Program-made: the position numbers and the translations under genes
Notes under the pieces: generated by a model
What the model was told of the DNA's origin: nothing
The model's database searches: none
The model's input: only the letters and a program-made list of their open reading frames with translations
NCBI GenBank assembly: GCA_964494385.1
Contig: CAZBSE010000006.1
Location: forward strand, 1 to 63,204
Reading direction: 5' to 3'
Source of the DNA: CAZBSE01 sp964494385
Lineage (GTDB): Bacteria; Actinomycetota; Humimicrobiia; Humimicrobiales; Humimicrobiaceae
DNA length: 63,204 nt
Shown here: one piece after another, positions 26,980-36,199 of the stretch
Layout: every line of letters starts with the position of its first letter
How positions within the stretch are numbered: the stretch's first letter is position 1

Positions 26980-27675
26980 ATGAAAATTTTAATAATTGAA
27001 GATGAAATTTCAGTGGCAGATAATCTTAAATTAGGGTTTGAACAGCATAAATTTACGGTAGACGTAGCATATAACGGACAGAAAGGCTACCATCTGATAA
27101 AAGATTATGATTATGATATTATAATTCTGGATTTAATGTTGCCTGACATTAAAGGAGAAGATTTATGCAGGAAGATAAGAAAAGAGAAAATAAAAAGCTT
27201 TATCCTGATGTTAACTGCAAAAAAACAGATTGGAAACATTGTAAACGGATTAAATTGCGGAGCAGATGATTACCTTACCAAACCGTTTGAATTTTCCGAG
27301 CTTCTTGCCAGAATAAGAGCCTTGCTGAGGAGAGCCTCAGAAAATAAGGAAAATATATTGAGTACCTTTAATTTAAAAATGGACATTGAAAAGGAACAAG
27401 TTTTTATAAGTGATAAAGAGATAAAACTTACAAAGAAAGAATTTATGATACTTGAGTACCTTTTAAGGTCCAAAGGCCAGCTTTTAAGCCGCAATCAAAT
27501 TCTTGAACATGCCTGGGACAGAAATGTAGATATTTTTACGAATATCGTGGATACACATATTAAAAATTTAAGAAAAAAGTTGGGTGGATACGGCAGGATA
27601 ATTAACATGGTTTACGGTTCAGGCTATAAAATTCTTGACGACAAAGATCAGATAAAAAAAAATTTAAAATGGTGA
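26980..27675 (+). CDS. OmpR/PhoB-family response regulator
   Basis: A 231-residue regulator. The receiver domain (1-120) has the acidic pair in IIEDEIS, phospho-acceptor Asp51 in IILDLMLPD, Thr in LMLTAKK and Lys in LTKPFEF. The C-terminal winged helix (about 128-225) ends with the usual RKKLGGYGRIINMVYGSGY. The histidine kinase gene starts 5 nt later. Location directly behind the MacB-like permease suggests it senses the same stress and activates the efflux genes. Confidence 0.96.
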   Translation: MKILIIEDEISVADNLKLGFEQHKFTVDVAYNGQKGYHLIKDYDYDIIILDLMLPDIKGEDLCRKIRKEKIKSFILMLTAKKQIGNIVNGLNCGADDYLTKPFEFSELLARIRALLRRASENKENILSTFNLKMDIEKEQVFISDKEIKLTKKEFMILEYLLRSKGQLLSRNQILEHAWDRNVDIFTNIVDTHIKNLRKKLGGYGRIINMVYGSGYKILDDKDQIKKNLKW

Positions 27676-27680
27676 GTTAA

Positions 27681-28850
27681 TTGAAATTAACACTTAGAAG
27701 CAAAATATTACTGTGGTTTGCAATCCTTATACTGATAGCAGTTATACTTTATGGATTTTTAATCTTCTTTGTTTATAGATTTAATTTAATGGGTGAAAGA
27801 TATATGATTGCCCTGAACAAGGATCCGGGACAATATAGATTAATAATCGATAGGTTAAAAGAGCTAAACTATTTTGAGTCTTTTGGCCCGCCGCATCAGC
27901 TGACTATACTCCCTCCGGAATTATTTATGAGAATATTTTTTACCATAACCGGAGGAGTGCTGGCAATAATAATTATTTCGGTATCAGGAGGTTATTTAGT
28001 TCTAAGAAGGATGATGGGGCAGATTGATTTTATAACCAGTAATGTAAGGGAAATTGATGAAAAAAGGTTGCATCTAAGATTAAACCTTAAAGGTAAGGAT
28101 GCTATTTCAAAAATGGGCGGAGTATTTGATGGTATGCTGGATAAAATTGAAAATTCTTTTAAAAATCAAAAACAATTCATACAAAATGCATCACATGAAT
28201 TAAATACTCCTCTTACAGTTATAAAAACTAAAATTGACCTGTTAAAGCAGAAAAAGAATATTGGTGAAAAAGATTATAAAAGTACCATAGAACTTATTGA
28301 TAGTGAGATTATGAGGCTATCCGGAATTACAGAGGAATTATTAACATTATCGGATCTTGAGGAAAATAACAATAAGAGAGAGTTCAATGAAGTTAATTTA
28401 AAATCAATTCTAAACAGGATGCTTAAGGTATTTGAAAATCAAATTAATTCAAAGGATCTTAAGTTAAAAATATATTTTAACGGAGAATTTAAGATATGGG
28501 GGAGTAAATTACAGATGGAGCAATTATTATTCAACCTTTTAGATAACGCCATAAAATACAGTGTTTCCGGCAGTGAGTTAAAAATAAACCTGAAAAATAT
28601 TATTAAACGGAAATTGATAAATCTTACCGTAACAAATACAAGCATGATAATAAAAAGAGAAGACCTGCCTTATATTTTTAAAAGATTCTATAAAAAATCT
28701 GCGGTAAATAACAGGAAAAGCTTCGGACTGGGTCTATCAATCAGTAAAAAAATTGTAGAAAACCATAGCGGCAGCATAAAAGCAAACTACGACGAACATA
28801 GAAAAGAAATAACATTCAAAGTATTTTTACCTAGTTATAAAAAAGTTTAA
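27681..28850 (+). CDS. sensor histidine kinase
   Basis: A 389-residue membrane kinase. Two membrane helices (about 9-32 and 83-107) flank a short outside loop of about 50 residues, too small for a classic ligand domain. HAMP (about 108-155) leads to the H-box ASHELNTPLTV with His172, then the N-box LLDNAIKY and the G-boxes FGLGLSISKKI. It uses a TTG start 5 nt after the regulator stop. The short loop suggests sensing within the membrane, as in cell-envelope stress kinases. Confidence 0.95.
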   Translation: MKLTLRSKILLWFAILILIAVILYGFLIFFVYRFNLMGERYMIALNKDPGQYRLIIDRLKELNYFESFGPPHQLTILPPELFMRIFFTITGGVLAIIIISVSGGYLVLRRMMGQIDFITSNVREIDEKRLHLRLNLKGKDAISKMGGVFDGMLDKIENSFKNQKQFIQNASHELNTPLTVIKTKIDLLKQKKNIGEKDYKSTIELIDSEIMRLSGITEELLTLSDLEENNNKREFNEVNLKSILNRMLKVFENQINSKDLKLKIYFNGEFKIWGSKLQMEQLLFNLLDNAIKYSVSGSELKINLKNIIKRKLINLTVTNTSMIIKREDLPYIFKRFYKKSAVNNRKSFGLGLSISKKIVENHSGSIKANYDEHRKEITFKVFLPSYKKV

Positions 28851-29015
28851 AGAAATGCCAAGTGTTTTGAATGTCCGTTTTATTTCTATTTTCTCTTTAT
28901 ATTAGAATAAAAATTGTATTTTAGTAAAGAAATATATTTTACGGCAGATGGTGAATAGTTCAAGAAATTTCAGGAAAGAAAAAATACAGGAATGGAATTA
29001 AATTCTATAATTATT

Positions 29016-31106
29016 TCATGCGGTATAAGTTTTATAATCGAGCCTGTTGTTTTTAATTAAAGCAGTAAAAGTTTTTACTAAATCGGGATCGAACTGCATT
29101 CCGGAGAACTTATCCAACTCACTTATGGCTTCTTCTTTGCTGAGAGCTTTTCTGTAGGGCCTGTCGCTAGTCATAGCGTCGTAGGCATCTATTATGGATA
29201 TGATTCTTGATATAATGGATATACCGACATTTTTTAAGCCCCTGGGGTAACCTTTGCCGTTCCACCATTCATGGTGGGTAAGGATTCCTTCTGCTATAGT
29301 AGAAAGCTCCGGAGTAGTTTTTGCAATGCGGTATCCTATTTCAGGATGTTTCTTCACTATTTTCCATTCTGTGACATTTAGTTTACCGGGCTTAAAAATT
29401 ATATTATCAGGTATAGAGATTTTACCAATATCATGAAGAGTGGCCAGAAGTTTTAAATCATCAAGTTCATTATCGGCAAGTTCAAGTTCCCTGCCAAGCA
29501 CCAATGAATATTTTTTCATACGTGCAACATGTTCTTCTGTCTCATAATCTCTTTCCAATAAAGCTCTTTCCAGAGATGATACAATTGATCCATGAATGCT
29601 CTTTTTTTCCAGCAGCTTATGCTTGTTCATATTACTATCCGCTTCTCTTATTATTTCATTTATATTCTGAGAGACAGTATTTTTAGTTGAGGATCCTATG
29701 GAAATACTGAAGTTTATCTTATGGCCATCATTTTTTTTACAGGCTTTTTTTAATCTTTTTATTATGTTTGAAGTGGATTCTATGGTAGTTGAAGGTAATA
29801 TTATCCCAAACGTATCTCCTCCGATTCTGGCTATGATATCTTCTTTTCTAAAACATTCATTTAATATTTTTGATAATCTAATCAGAGAATTGTCTCCATT
29901 CTTATACCCATAATTTTCATTTATTTTTCTGAGTCCGTCAATATCCAACAAAACAATGCTCAATGGAAGGCGTCTCTTTACGTTTAATCTTTTTAGCTCT
30001 TCTTCAAAAAATGCTCTATTAAAAAGCTGTGTGAGGCTGTCGTGAAATGATAAATACTTTATTTTATCTTCGTTCTTTTTTCTTATTGTGATGTCTCTTA
30101 ACACTACTACTTTTCCAATTTTTATTCTTCTCGGATTGGTTAAATTAGAAATATTAATATCAAAAAATTTATTTTTTATTTTATAAGATATGCCAGACTG
30201 CTTATCAATATTAAATTTTTCAATTAAACTGTCAAGATCAGGCATTAATTTTTTAAGCGGTTTCCCGTTAATTTTTATCAAAGGGAGATTCATAAGTTTT
30301 TTCATAAATCGATTTGAATCAAGAATATTGTCATTGGCGTCAAGTACAAGAACACCATCGCTGATACTGTCAAATACAATGCTGCGCGCTATGGGAACAA
30401 TTTCTGAGGTCTTGGATCTGGACAGTACCAATATTAATAAAGTCATACTTATAACAACAGCTATAGGTATTTTTTCAAAATGGGGGAATATATTAATTCT
30501 GGATATATCTGCCGCAATAACCAGCAAGATGACTATATGTATTGCCAGAAAAGTATAAAACTGCCACCTGTATGCATAGTATGACTTAATAAGCGTTCGA
30601 ATGATTAAAGAAGTTATAAATATTACCAATAAAAAGCTAAAAGCTATATCAAGCCAGTAAAGGGGTCCAATATTCTCGATCAAAACCGGTGCGATCCTAT
30701 AGGTGACCAGGGAATAATTTTTAAATATCAGATGGTGGTATTCATTGGTAAATACAAGAAGAAGCATAATGGAAGGTATAGCAGTGACAATAGCGATGTT
30801 CCTTTTTGAAAGCCATTTTTTGTAGCCAATAAAATAAATAAAAAAGATGAACCATGATACGATTACAATTTCACGTCCCAGATGCTGGATGTAGCTCATG
30901 TAAATTTTAGTTTGAAAGTTAACAAATCCCAGTTCTAAAATATTTCCCAGAACCCATATCAGGCAGCCTATCAGTATTAAGGATGATGAAATTTTCTGGG
31001 ATTTTTTTTTAAAAATGCCTAAAACATTTAATAAAAATAAAACTATTATATTAAATATAATAATTTCAATTAAAGTAATAACGTATATATTGTTGACCCA
31101 AAACAT
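29016..31106 (-). CDS. 7TM-PAS-GGDEF-HD-GYP cyclic-di-GMP signalling protein
   Basis: A 696-residue membrane protein. Seven hydrophobic segments in residues 1-230 match the 7TM sensor domain found in front of bacterial kinases. A PAS-like domain (about 240-345), GGDEF domain (about 350-490) and HD-GYP domain (about 505-690) follow. The HD-GYP motifs LLATLHDIGKISIPDN and HHEWWNGKGYPRGL look intact. The cyclase motif reads RIGGDTF, with Glu of GGDEF replaced by Thr, so synthesis is doubtful. Its cytoplasmic half resembles the soluble protein at 5192-6706, so the two are probably paralogues. Confidence 0.92.
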   Translation of the reverse strand: MFWVNNIYVITLIEIIIFNIIVLFLLNVLGIFKKKSQKISSSLILIGCLIWVLGNILELGFVNFQTKIYMSYIQHLGREIVIVSWFIFFIYFIGYKKWLSKRNIAIVTAIPSIMLLLVFTNEYHHLIFKNYSLVTYRIAPVLIENIGPLYWLDIAFSFLLVIFITSLIIRTLIKSYYAYRWQFYTFLAIHIVILLVIAADISRINIFPHFEKIPIAVVISMTLLILVLSRSKTSEIVPIARSIVFDSISDGVLVLDANDNILDSNRFMKKLMNLPLIKINGKPLKKLMPDLDSLIEKFNIDKQSGISYKIKNKFFDINISNLTNPRRIKIGKVVVLRDITIRKKNEDKIKYLSFHDSLTQLFNRAFFEEELKRLNVKRRLPLSIVLLDIDGLRKINENYGYKNGDNSLIRLSKILNECFRKEDIIARIGGDTFGIILPSTTIESTSNIIKRLKKACKKNDGHKINFSISIGSSTKNTVSQNINEIIREADSNMNKHKLLEKKSIHGSIVSSLERALLERDYETEEHVARMKKYSLVLGRELELADNELDDLKLLATLHDIGKISIPDNIIFKPGKLNVTEWKIVKKHPEIGYRIAKTTPELSTIAEGILTHHEWWNGKGYPRGLKNVGISIISRIISIIDAYDAMTSDRPYRKALSKEEAISELDKFSGMQFDPDLVKTFTALIKNNRLDYKTYTA

Positions 31107-31321
31107 TATATTATAAAAAAATAATATATATAATAATAATATATTATAGTAATATTAAAATTAATAAATGTTATAATTATTTATTATAAATATTATTCTA
31201 TTTTATTATAAAGTTTTAAATAAATAAAGAAAAAATAAAAATTTTTTTAATTAATTTTGTTCATTAGATTAAGCTAATCCTGTATAATTTATTTTATTGA
31301 CAATATATAAATCATATATAA
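31107..31321 (+). other. extremely AT-rich divergent promoter region
   Basis: These 215 nt separate the divergent HD-GYP and Lnt-like genes. Most of the stretch is A or T, with repeated ATAATA/TATTAT words and many TATAAT-like hexamers, so promoters in both directions are likely but cannot be picked out. No gene is seen. Confidence 0.5.
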
Positions 31322-32833
31322 ATGAAAAATTATCAGAGGTTATTACTTTCTATAATTTCAGCATTATTATTATTTTTAAGTTTTAAGGACCTTGGATTTT
31401 TGGCGTGGGTGTCACTGGCACCTTTTTTAATTGTTATCTATAATTCAAATTTAAAACAAACATTACTTAATAGTTTTATATGCGGAATTTCTTTTTTTGC
31501 CAGTGTGACATACTGGATGACCGAACTTCCCGTAAAGTATGCCTGGCTATTGGTAGCAATCCTCCTGAGTCCTATATTTCTGTTATTTGGCATTGTATCG
31601 TATTTTATACTAAAGAAAATTCATCAGCCTTTTATCAGGATATTCTTAATTCCGGCAGTTTGGATATTAATGGAGTACCTGAGGTCGCAGACACTTCTGG
31701 CCTTTACCATAGGTATACTGGGCTATACGCAGCATAATTTTCTGCCGCTAATGCATGTTACCAGATTTACAGGTATTTATGGGATTTCTTTTATTGTGAT
31801 TTTATGCAACATGGTTATTTTTGAAACTGTCATATTTTCCATAAAAAATAAAAAAGTTATATTTAAGTATTTGACTGTGGGTCTATCAATTTTATTAATT
31901 TTTATAACTTACGGCATCATAAGTGTAAATAATAACTTAAACAGGGTGGTGAGGGGAAAAGGTTATAATGAAATAAGTGTAGCGGTTGTTCAGCCGGATA
32001 TATTGTTCGGGAAAAAATATTCTAAAAAGGGAACAGAGTTAATACCGGAGCCCTATAGTGAAAGCACCTATTTCAAACCCGGTACCGATCTGGTAATATT
32101 TCCCGAAAGTGCATTGTGGGGGTCAATTGATGAGAGTAAAACTTTTGAAGAATGGGCCCGGAATACTTTGGAAAATGAACCCTTATGCATATTGATAGGG
32201 CAGTATATGCATGATAAAGAATACAACCGGTATTATAATTCGGCATTACTTTATAATTCAAATATGGAAATTTTAGGAAGATATGATGAAATACACCCTG
32301 TTCCTTTCAGTCAGTATGTACCATATCGACGCATATTAGGATTACTTAAATTTGTTGATTTTTCAATAGTCAACCTTATACCCGGGAATGATTACATTTC
32401 TCTGAACTACCCGGGCAAGGGTAATCTGGGGGTGAATATCTGTTATGAATCAACGATCCCCTCAATTGCAAGAAAGACAAGAAACAATGGAGCTGAAGCA
32501 ATAATTGTAATTTCTGACGGTTCAAGTCTTAATGACAGCATAGCAACATGGCACCATTTAATCTTTTCAAAAGTAAGGGCAATTGAAAACGGATGTTATG
32601 TCGTTCAATGTGCCAATACGGGAATATCTTCAATAATATCTCCTGATGGAATGATTATGGCCAGAACGGATTTGCTGGAAAGGGAAGTTTTATATGGCAG
32701 TATTTATATGATTCCGGAAAAAACTTTTTATTCAAAATTTGGCAATTTGCTGTTTTTTATTTACATGGGATTAATTTCTTCTATTACTGTTATTCATTTA
32801 ATCTTGAGAAAGACTAAAGGGACCAGGAAATAA
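31322..32833 (+). CDS. lnt: apolipoprotein N-acyltransferase-like protein
   Basis: A 503-residue protein of Lnt layout: several membrane helices (1-205), an extracytoplasmic nitrilase domain (about 218-475) and a final helix. The catalytic Glu is in VIFPESALWG and the Cys in LGVNICYES. The third catalytic residue, Lys in the family motif K-x-H-L-V-P-F-G-E, is Glu here: the text reads YDEIHPVPFSQYVP, also with Gly-Glu changed to Ser-Gln. It may therefore be inactive as an acyltransferase or have another role. Lipoprotein maturation is the family role. Confidence 0.8.
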   Translation: MKNYQRLLLSIISALLLFLSFKDLGFLAWVSLAPFLIVIYNSNLKQTLLNSFICGISFFASVTYWMTELPVKYAWLLVAILLSPIFLLFGIVSYFILKKIHQPFIRIFLIPAVWILMEYLRSQTLLAFTIGILGYTQHNFLPLMHVTRFTGIYGISFIVILCNMVIFETVIFSIKNKKVIFKYLTVGLSILLIFITYGIISVNNNLNRVVRGKGYNEISVAVVQPDILFGKKYSKKGTELIPEPYSESTYFKPGTDLVIFPESALWGSIDESKTFEEWARNTLENEPLCILIGQYMHDKEYNRYYNSALLYNSNMEILGRYDEIHPVPFSQYVPYRRILGLLKFVDFSIVNLIPGNDYISLNYPGKGNLGVNICYESTIPSIARKTRNNGAEAIIVISDGSSLNDSIATWHHLIFSKVRAIENGCYVVQCANTGISSIISPDGMIMARTDLLEREVLYGSIYMIPEKTFYSKFGNLLFFIYMGLISSITVIHLILRKTKGTRK

Positions 32834-32879
32834 CCGCCAGTCGATTCATCGCGTCTTAATAAAAAATATTATATTATTA

Positions 32880-32916
32880 TTTGCATAATACTCATTTATA
32901 ACGTATAATATGCAAA
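32880..32916 (+). promoter_or_regulatory. arginine operon promoter with candidate ArgR operator
   Basis: TTGCAT (32881-32886) and TATAAT (32904-32909) are spaced by 17 nt. Each hexamer lies in or touches one arm of an inverted repeat, TTTGCATA (32880-32887) and TATGCAAA (32909-32916). TGCAT/ATGCA half-sites are typical of ARG boxes, though spaced more widely here than in the 18-bp consensus. ArgR binding over both hexamers would block the promoter, and argR is in the same operon. Confidence 0.6.
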
Positions 32917-32938
32917 ATAATTTTATGGAAGGTTTTTT

Positions 32939-34000
32939 ATGAAAGAAAAAATAAAAGCGGGTATCATAGGAGGCTCGGGATTTACGGGAATAGAGCTTAT
33001 AAAAATATTAGATGGACATAAATACGTTGAAATTGCTTTTGCAGCATCGAGAACTTATAAAAATTTAAAAGTAAGTAAAATATTTCCATCATATAAAGAT
33101 AAAGGGAACAAAAAGCTTTCCTTCATTGAAAAACCTACAACAGAAGATTTGGGAAAAATTGATGTCATGTTTTTATGTCTTCCGCCTTTAGAATCGATGG
33201 AATTCTTAAAAAATATTTCAGGGAGAAATAAATTCAGAATAATAGACCTGGGATCTGATTTCAGGTTAAAAAATCCGGAAGATTATAAATACTGGTACGG
33301 AACGGAACATATTTTAAAAAATAGACTTTCGGGATTCGTCTACGGTCTTACGGAAGTAAATAAAAAGAAAATAAAGGAAAGCAGTTATATCGCTAATCCC
33401 GGCTGTTATCCTGTCTCGGTTTTGCTTGGACTTGCACCTATTTTGAAAAACAATGTAAAAATAGAAGATATTTATATTGATTCAAAATCAGGAGTAAGCG
33501 GTGCCGGTAGAAAGTTAAATAAGGAATATCTTTTTAGTAATATTGATAATAATTTTTATGCTTATTCGACTACAGGACACAGGCATACCGGAGAGATTGA
33601 ACAGGAAATTGAAAATATGGCGAAAAAGAAAATAAAAGTAAGCTTTACCCCGCATCTTATGCCTATGGAAAGGGGGATATTTACATCTATTTACTGCAGG
33701 ATGGGCAAGCCGATGGAAGAGGATGCGGCAGGAGGTAAAATTTTTAAAATATTTGAAAATTTTTATAAGGAGATGCCGTTTGTAAGTTTTATAGGCAATA
33801 AGATTCCAAAGCTAAAGGATGTATTGGGGACCAATATGTGTATGATAGGTATAAGCCAGGATATCAGGACCCATACTTTGAAAATTTTTAGTGTCATAGA
33901 TAATCTCTTAAAAGGGGCGGCAGGGCAGGCGGTACAGAATATGAATATAATGTTGGGATTCGATGAAGAAGAGGGGCTGAAGTTTAACGGAATGTTTTAA
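32939..34000 (+). CDS. argC: N-acetyl-gamma-glutamyl-phosphate reductase
   Basis: A 353-residue NADPH-linked dehydrogenase for arginine step 3. The N-terminal Rossmann motif is GIIGGSGFTGIELI, and the active cysteine lies in ANPGCYPVSVLLG. TGHRHTGEIEQE and FTPHLMPMERGI mark the catalytic domain. It leads the operon, 23 nt downstream of the candidate operator-promoter, and is followed 26 nt later by argJ. Confidence 0.97.
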   Translation: MKEKIKAGIIGGSGFTGIELIKILDGHKYVEIAFAASRTYKNLKVSKIFPSYKDKGNKKLSFIEKPTTEDLGKIDVMFLCLPPLESMEFLKNISGRNKFRIIDLGSDFRLKNPEDYKYWYGTEHILKNRLSGFVYGLTEVNKKKIKESSYIANPGCYPVSVLLGLAPILKNNVKIEDIYIDSKSGVSGAGRKLNKEYLFSNIDNNFYAYSTTGHRHTGEIEQEIENMAKKKIKVSFTPHLMPMERGIFTSIYCRMGKPMEEDAAGGKIFKIFENFYKEMPFVSFIGNKIPKLKDVLGTNMCMIGISQDIRTHTLKIFSVIDNLLKGAAGQAVQNMNIMLGFDEEEGLKFNGMF

Positions 34001-34026
34001 GGTATAAAAAGGATTTTAATTAAAGT

Positions 34027-35265
34027 ATGGATAATAAAGAAAAAAATAATAATTTTGAAATCATAAGAGGCGGGACCATTACCAGCGTACCGGGATTTTA
34101 TGCTGCTGCATGTCACTGCGGCATAAAAAAATCAGGTAAACCGGATATATGTGTTATATATGCGCCTGATGGAAGTGTTTGCAGCGGAGTTTTTACTACA
34201 AATAAATTTATGGCGGCACCGGTGATAGTAGCCAAAAAACAGCTTAAAAAAACTGGAAATATTAAAGCTATTATAATAAACAGTGGAATTGCCAATGCCT
34301 GCACAGGTAGGAAGGGGTATATAAATGCGATGGAGACCGTTAAAACGGGAGCTGATTATCTGGGTATCAGCTGTAATAATGTAATTGTATCGTCGACGGG
34401 AGTGGTGGGAGAGCAGCTGCCGATGGAAAAGATTAAAAAGGGAATCAAGCAATGTGTGTCGGACCTGAGTCACAGCGGCGGTCACAGTGCAGCCGAAGCA
34501 ATCCTGACAACTGATCTTAAAATAAAAGAGATAGCAGTAAAAATTAAAACTGATGGCGGCAAAAATATTGTAGTTGCAGGAATGGCAAAAGGTTCGGGAA
34601 TGATAGAGCCGAACATGGCCACATTATTGTCATTTATAACCACAAATATAAAAATATCGAAAGAATTACTTGATGAAATATTAAAGAATGAAACAGCAGA
34701 AAGCTTTAACAGCATTACTATTGATGGATGTCAGAGCACCAATGATATGTTGCTGGTTATTTCTAATTCTGAGAGTGGAGTTGAAACAAACAATAAAAAT
34801 AGCAAATTTTATAATAATTTCAAGGATGCACTTGAATATGTATTAAAATATCTGGCAAGGCAAATAGTCCTTGATGGCGAAGGAGCCACAAAATTAATTG
34901 AAATTAATGTTATAAATGCAAAAAGTAAATCAGATGCCAGAAAGTTCGCTTTTGGAATTGCAAATTCGAATTTGTTTAAAACTGCCATTTTTGGAGAAGA
35001 TTTGAACTGGGGCAGAATAAATGCATCGCTGGGTTCGGTTAGCTGCAGTTTAAATCCTGAAAAAGTTGATATATATCTTTCCGATATCCTGATAGTAAAA
35101 GATGGTATAGGAGCCGGTTTCAATGGTAAAGTTACCGGAAAACTTATGAAGGAAAAGGAAATAAAATTCACCGTAGATTTAAATTGCGGAAAAGAAAAAT
35201 TTAAAGTATTAACAGCTGACCTATCTTTTGATTATATAAAAATTAATGCGCTTTACAGAACATAA
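34027..35265 (+). CDS. argJ: glutamate N-acetyltransferase / amino-acid acetyltransferase
   Basis: A 412-residue bifunctional ArgJ that recycles acetyl from N-acetylornithine to glutamate. The precursor self-cleaves before Thr199 in IEPNMATLLSF, giving alpha and beta chains. Other family text includes the STGVVGEQLPM oxyanion region and FGEDLNWGRI. Its presence makes the pathway cyclic, and no argE or argA is needed in this cluster. Whether it also makes acetylglutamate from acetyl-CoA cannot be read from sequence. Confidence 0.97.
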   Translation: MDNKEKNNNFEIIRGGTITSVPGFYAAACHCGIKKSGKPDICVIYAPDGSVCSGVFTTNKFMAAPVIVAKKQLKKTGNIKAIIINSGIANACTGRKGYINAMETVKTGADYLGISCNNVIVSSTGVVGEQLPMEKIKKGIKQCVSDLSHSGGHSAAEAILTTDLKIKEIAVKIKTDGGKNIVVAGMAKGSGMIEPNMATLLSFITTNIKISKELLDEILKNETAESFNSITIDGCQSTNDMLLVISNSESGVETNNKNSKFYNNFKDALEYVLKYLARQIVLDGEGATKLIEINVINAKSKSDARKFAFGIANSNLFKTAIFGEDLNWGRINASLGSVSCSLNPEKVDIYLSDILIVKDGIGAGFNGKVTGKLMKEKEIKFTVDLNCGKEKFKVLTADLSFDYIKINALYRT

Positions 35266-35287
35266 TCTTTAAATTTATTAAATTATA

Positions 35288-36199
35288 ATGGGAAATAATA
35301 AGAAAATGGGAAAAGAAGAATTATATATGAATAAAGTAGAAGTGCTGATGGAGTCTTTGCCATATATAAAAGAATATTCAGGCCAAACAGTAGTAGTGAA
35401 GATTGGTGGAAGCATGATGGAGGATGAAGAGGCTATAAAAAACATTCTGAAAGATTTGATTCTGATGAAATATGTGGGAATAAAGGTAGTTCTTATACAT
35501 GGCGGAGGAAAACAGATTAATCAGCTTGCAGAAGAAAAAGGTATAAAACCGGAATTTGTGGACGGGCTGAGAGTTACGGATAAGCACTCGATTGAGATTG
35601 TAAAGATGGTACTTATAGGTGATATAAATGCAAAAATAGTGTCTTTGCTAAATAAACACGGTAATATGGCAATAGGTATTTCCGGTAATGACTCCGGTTT
35701 TATAAAATGCCATAAAAAAGAATATATTAAGAATGGGAAAGTAATAGATCTGGGATTTGTAGGAGATGTTGAAAGTATTAATAGCGAATTTTTAAATAAA
35801 ATCCTGAGCAGCAATTATATACCTGTAATCGCTACACTGGGAGTAGATGAGAAAGGTAACATATATAATATAAATGCAGATACCTGTGCAGCAGAGATTG
35901 CAATCTCGCTTAATGCAAAGAAGATGATACTGCTTACGGACGTAGATGGGATTATAGAAGAAAATAAAAATAGTAATAAATTAATATCAAAATTAACTGC
36001 AGCGAAGTGCATCGGGATGATTGAATCGGGTAAAATAAACTCCGGCATGATACCCAAGGTAAAAGCATGTATTGAAGCTTTAAAATCAGGGGCAGAAAGG
36101 GCTCATATATTGAACGGTACCAAAAAGCACTCGATACTTGTAGAAATATTTACCGACAAAGGAATTGGGACTATGATAACGGGAGAGGTGAAACAATGA
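35288..36199 (+). CDS. argB: acetylglutamate kinase
   Basis: A 303-residue amino-acid kinase. The phosphate loop is VVVKIGGSMM, followed by VLIHGGGKQI, the substrate site EFVDGLRVTD and ILLTDVDGI. The ATG at 35288 has no clear ribosome site; the ATG at 35327 would give MNKVEVLMESLPYI, matching the length of homologues better. The last 4 nt overlap argD. It may be feedback-inhibited by arginine, since it has the longer N-terminal helix seen in inhibited forms, but this is not certain. Confidence 0.97.
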   Translation: MGNNKKMGKEELYMNKVEVLMESLPYIKEYSGQTVVVKIGGSMMEDEEAIKNILKDLILMKYVGIKVVLIHGGGKQINQLAEEKGIKPEFVDGLRVTDKHSIEIVKMVLIGDINAKIVSLLNKHGNMAIGISGNDSGFIKCHKKEYIKNGKVIDLGFVGDVESINSEFLNKILSSNYIPVIATLGVDEKGNIYNINADTCAAEIAISLNAKKMILLTDVDGIIEENKNSNKLISKLTAAKCIGMIESGKINSGMIPKVKACIEALKSGAERAHILNGTKKHSILVEIFTDKGIGTMITGEVKQ

